Shown piece by piece: positions 5,762 to 6,422 of a stretch of 6,422 nucleotides of DNA (positions are counted from its first letter, which is position 1; every line of letters starts with the position of its first letter). This DNA comes from Planctomycetota bacterium (GTDB lineage: Bacteria > Planctomycetota > UBA1135 > GCA-002686595): contig JABFRZ010000379.1 in the NCBI GenBank assembly GCA_013140785.1, positions 1 to 6,422 of the forward strand. The letters run 5' to 3'. The translations under genes and the position numbers were made by a program. The notes under the pieces are model-generated. The model made no database searches. It was not told the DNA's origin and saw only the letters and a program-made list of their open reading frames with translations.

Positions 5762-6166
5762 ATGCTCACACGCTTCTTGGCCATGCAGTCCGACTTCGCG
5801 TACGCGTGCTTGCGCGTCGTCTCCGGGCTCCTGTTTGCCGTGCACGGGATGCAGAAGGTCCTCGGCGTGCTTCCCATTCCAGAGATGCCGACGCTGCCCG
5901 CGTTCGGATCGCAGATGTGGTTCGGCGGAGTGATCGAGCTCGTCACCGGCCTCGCCATCACCTTCGGCGTGTTCACGTCATGGGCCGCGTTCCTGGCGAG
6001 CGGCACAATGGCGGTCGCGTACATCCAGTTCCATTGGCAGTTCCGCTTCGACCAGAACTTTTTCCCCGCGATCAATCACGGCGAACCGGCGCTGCTCTAC
6101 GCTTTTCTCTTCCTGTTCATCGCCTGCCGCGGCGCGGCTGGCGCGAGCGGGCGCAAGCCAGGTTGA
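5762..6166 (+). CDS. DoxX family inner-membrane protein
   Basis: This is a small integral membrane protein of the DoxX type, a family linked in some bacteria to terminal-oxidase or thiol-stress functions but mostly uncharacterised. From ATG 5762 it has 134 residues; the in-frame ATG at 5732 would give 144. Four hydrophobic segments are visible: about 13-35 (LRVVSGLLFAVHGMQKVLG), 52-71 (WFGGVIELVTGLAITFGVF), 74-91 (WAAFLASGTMAVAYIQFH) and 110-122 (ALLYAFLFLFIAC). Family signatures are R18 with HGMQK (28-32), GG-x-IEL (55-60), and AS-x-TMAVAY with an aromatic loop (79-101). FFPAINHGEPALLY (100-113) is strongly typical of the final helix region. The C-terminus is short and polar (GAAGASGRKPG) and lacks the GPWSLD-like end common in relatives, so it may have drifted. 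No redox partner gene is adjacent; 5575-5731 holds only the hairpin and short GC-rich palindromes. Confidence 0.9.
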   Translation: MLTRFLAMQSDFAYACLRVVSGLLFAVHGMQKVLGVLPIPEMPTLPAFGSQMWFGGVIELVTGLAITFGVFTSWAAFLASGTMAVAYIQFHWQFRFDQNFFPAINHGEPALLYAFLFLFIACRGAAGASGRKPG

Positions 6167-6173
6167 TCTTCTA

Positions 6174-6199
6174 TCGCCGAACCGCTTGCGCGACGGCGA
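6174..6199 (+). terminator. Weak hairpin after doxX-like gene
   Basis: TCGCCG (6174-6179) and CGGCGA (6194-6199) can pair over a 14-base loop, 7 bases after the stop at 6166. Only a short CCGTTTGG follows, so termination here is uncertain. The remainder of 6167-6296 contains no gene I can support. Confidence 0.25.
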
Positions 6200-6296
6200 C
6201 CCGTTTGGAGGCGGAGCGCACGGGGGACAGGCGGCCCGACTCTACAAGGCTCGCGTCCCAGGTCGCCAGCGCACCGCCGAGCGTGACGTGGACTTA

Positions 6297-6422
6297 GGGT
6301 CCGCTCAAGAATAACTTCACAGTTTCGCCGGCCCTCGCCGCCGCTGGCTGCGTTGCGCCTCCTCGGAAACCATGCAGGTTGCCTTCCATGAGAAGGCCCT
6401 CTGCAGTCAAGGGGGGGTGTCG
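6297..6422. repeat. Possible end of a dispersed repeat or insertion element
   Basis: From GGGTCCGCTCAAGAATAACT onward the sequence loses the codon-like character of the rest and has no long frame on either strand. It contains an imperfect hairpin at 6373-6405 with TGCAG/CTGCA outer arms and GCCTTC/GAAGGC inner arms around a CATGA loop, then a run of seven G at 6411-6417. The left edge reads like a terminal sequence. My impression is that this type of sequence recurs in high-GC genomes as a repeat or insertion-element end, but that is memory and not a verified match. No transposase or second terminus is visible, so the left boundary is approximate and the right end lies beyond the window. Confidence 0.3.

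Noticed and set aside
6294..6389. 31-codon minus-strand frame in the right-end repeat
   Set aside because: It starts inside the hairpin loop, has no ribosome-binding site and has a low-complexity product; it is more likely an accidental frame in a repeat.
1..6422. CRISPR array, tRNA, rRNA or toxin-antitoxin pair
   Set aside because: No regularly spaced repeats, no cloverleaf or rRNA-like segments, and no small co-directional gene pair with recognisable motifs were seen on either strand.

Overview
The window is high-GC bacterial DNA, mostly coding, and looks like an ordinary chromosomal stretch with one large secreted protein. The best clue to the host is that protein. It combines a five-Asp-box propeller, a HYR module and a C-terminal module with the IFDSTPGG and DRDLL motifs, and my recollection is that such mosaics are common in high-GC Planctomycetota and in Myxococcota or related deltaproteobacteria. 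I cannot choose between these groups from the sequence, so the taxonomy is inference.

Layout. Positions 1-1057 (minus strand) hold the first 352 residues of a GT4-type glycosyltransferase whose C-terminus lies outside the window. Positions 1058-1247 are a divergent intergenic region with a 12-bp perfect palindrome and a 9-bp direct repeat at 10-bp spacing. Positions 1248-1772 (plus) encode a 174-residue protein I do not recognise. Positions 1773-2229 contain two hairpins, a 37-codon single-helix membrane miniprotein (1855-1968) and a possible promoter and leader with nested direct repeats. Positions 2230-5574 (plus) encode the 1114-residue secreted multidomain protein. A 12-bp perfect-stem hairpin at 5605-5636 follows it and is the strongest terminator candidate here. 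Positions 5762-6166 (plus) encode a DoxX-family four-helix membrane protein. From about 6297 to the right edge the sequence no longer looks coding and carries an imperfect hairpin; it may be the end of a dispersed repeat or insertion element.

I see no obvious shared pathway. The glycosyltransferase would act in surface polysaccharide or lipid glycosylation, the large protein is exported, and DoxX sits in the inner membrane. The plus-strand genes are separated by hairpins and long gaps, so they are probably separate transcription units. A recurring theme is a TAGAmT hexamer (a -10-like element) very close to start codons at 1057 (minus) and 1855 (plus), which suggests leaderless or nearly leaderless transcripts. 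I did not find a CRISPR array, tRNA, rRNA, defence locus or complete transposase gene, and I do not see convincing evidence of a wholly new system.
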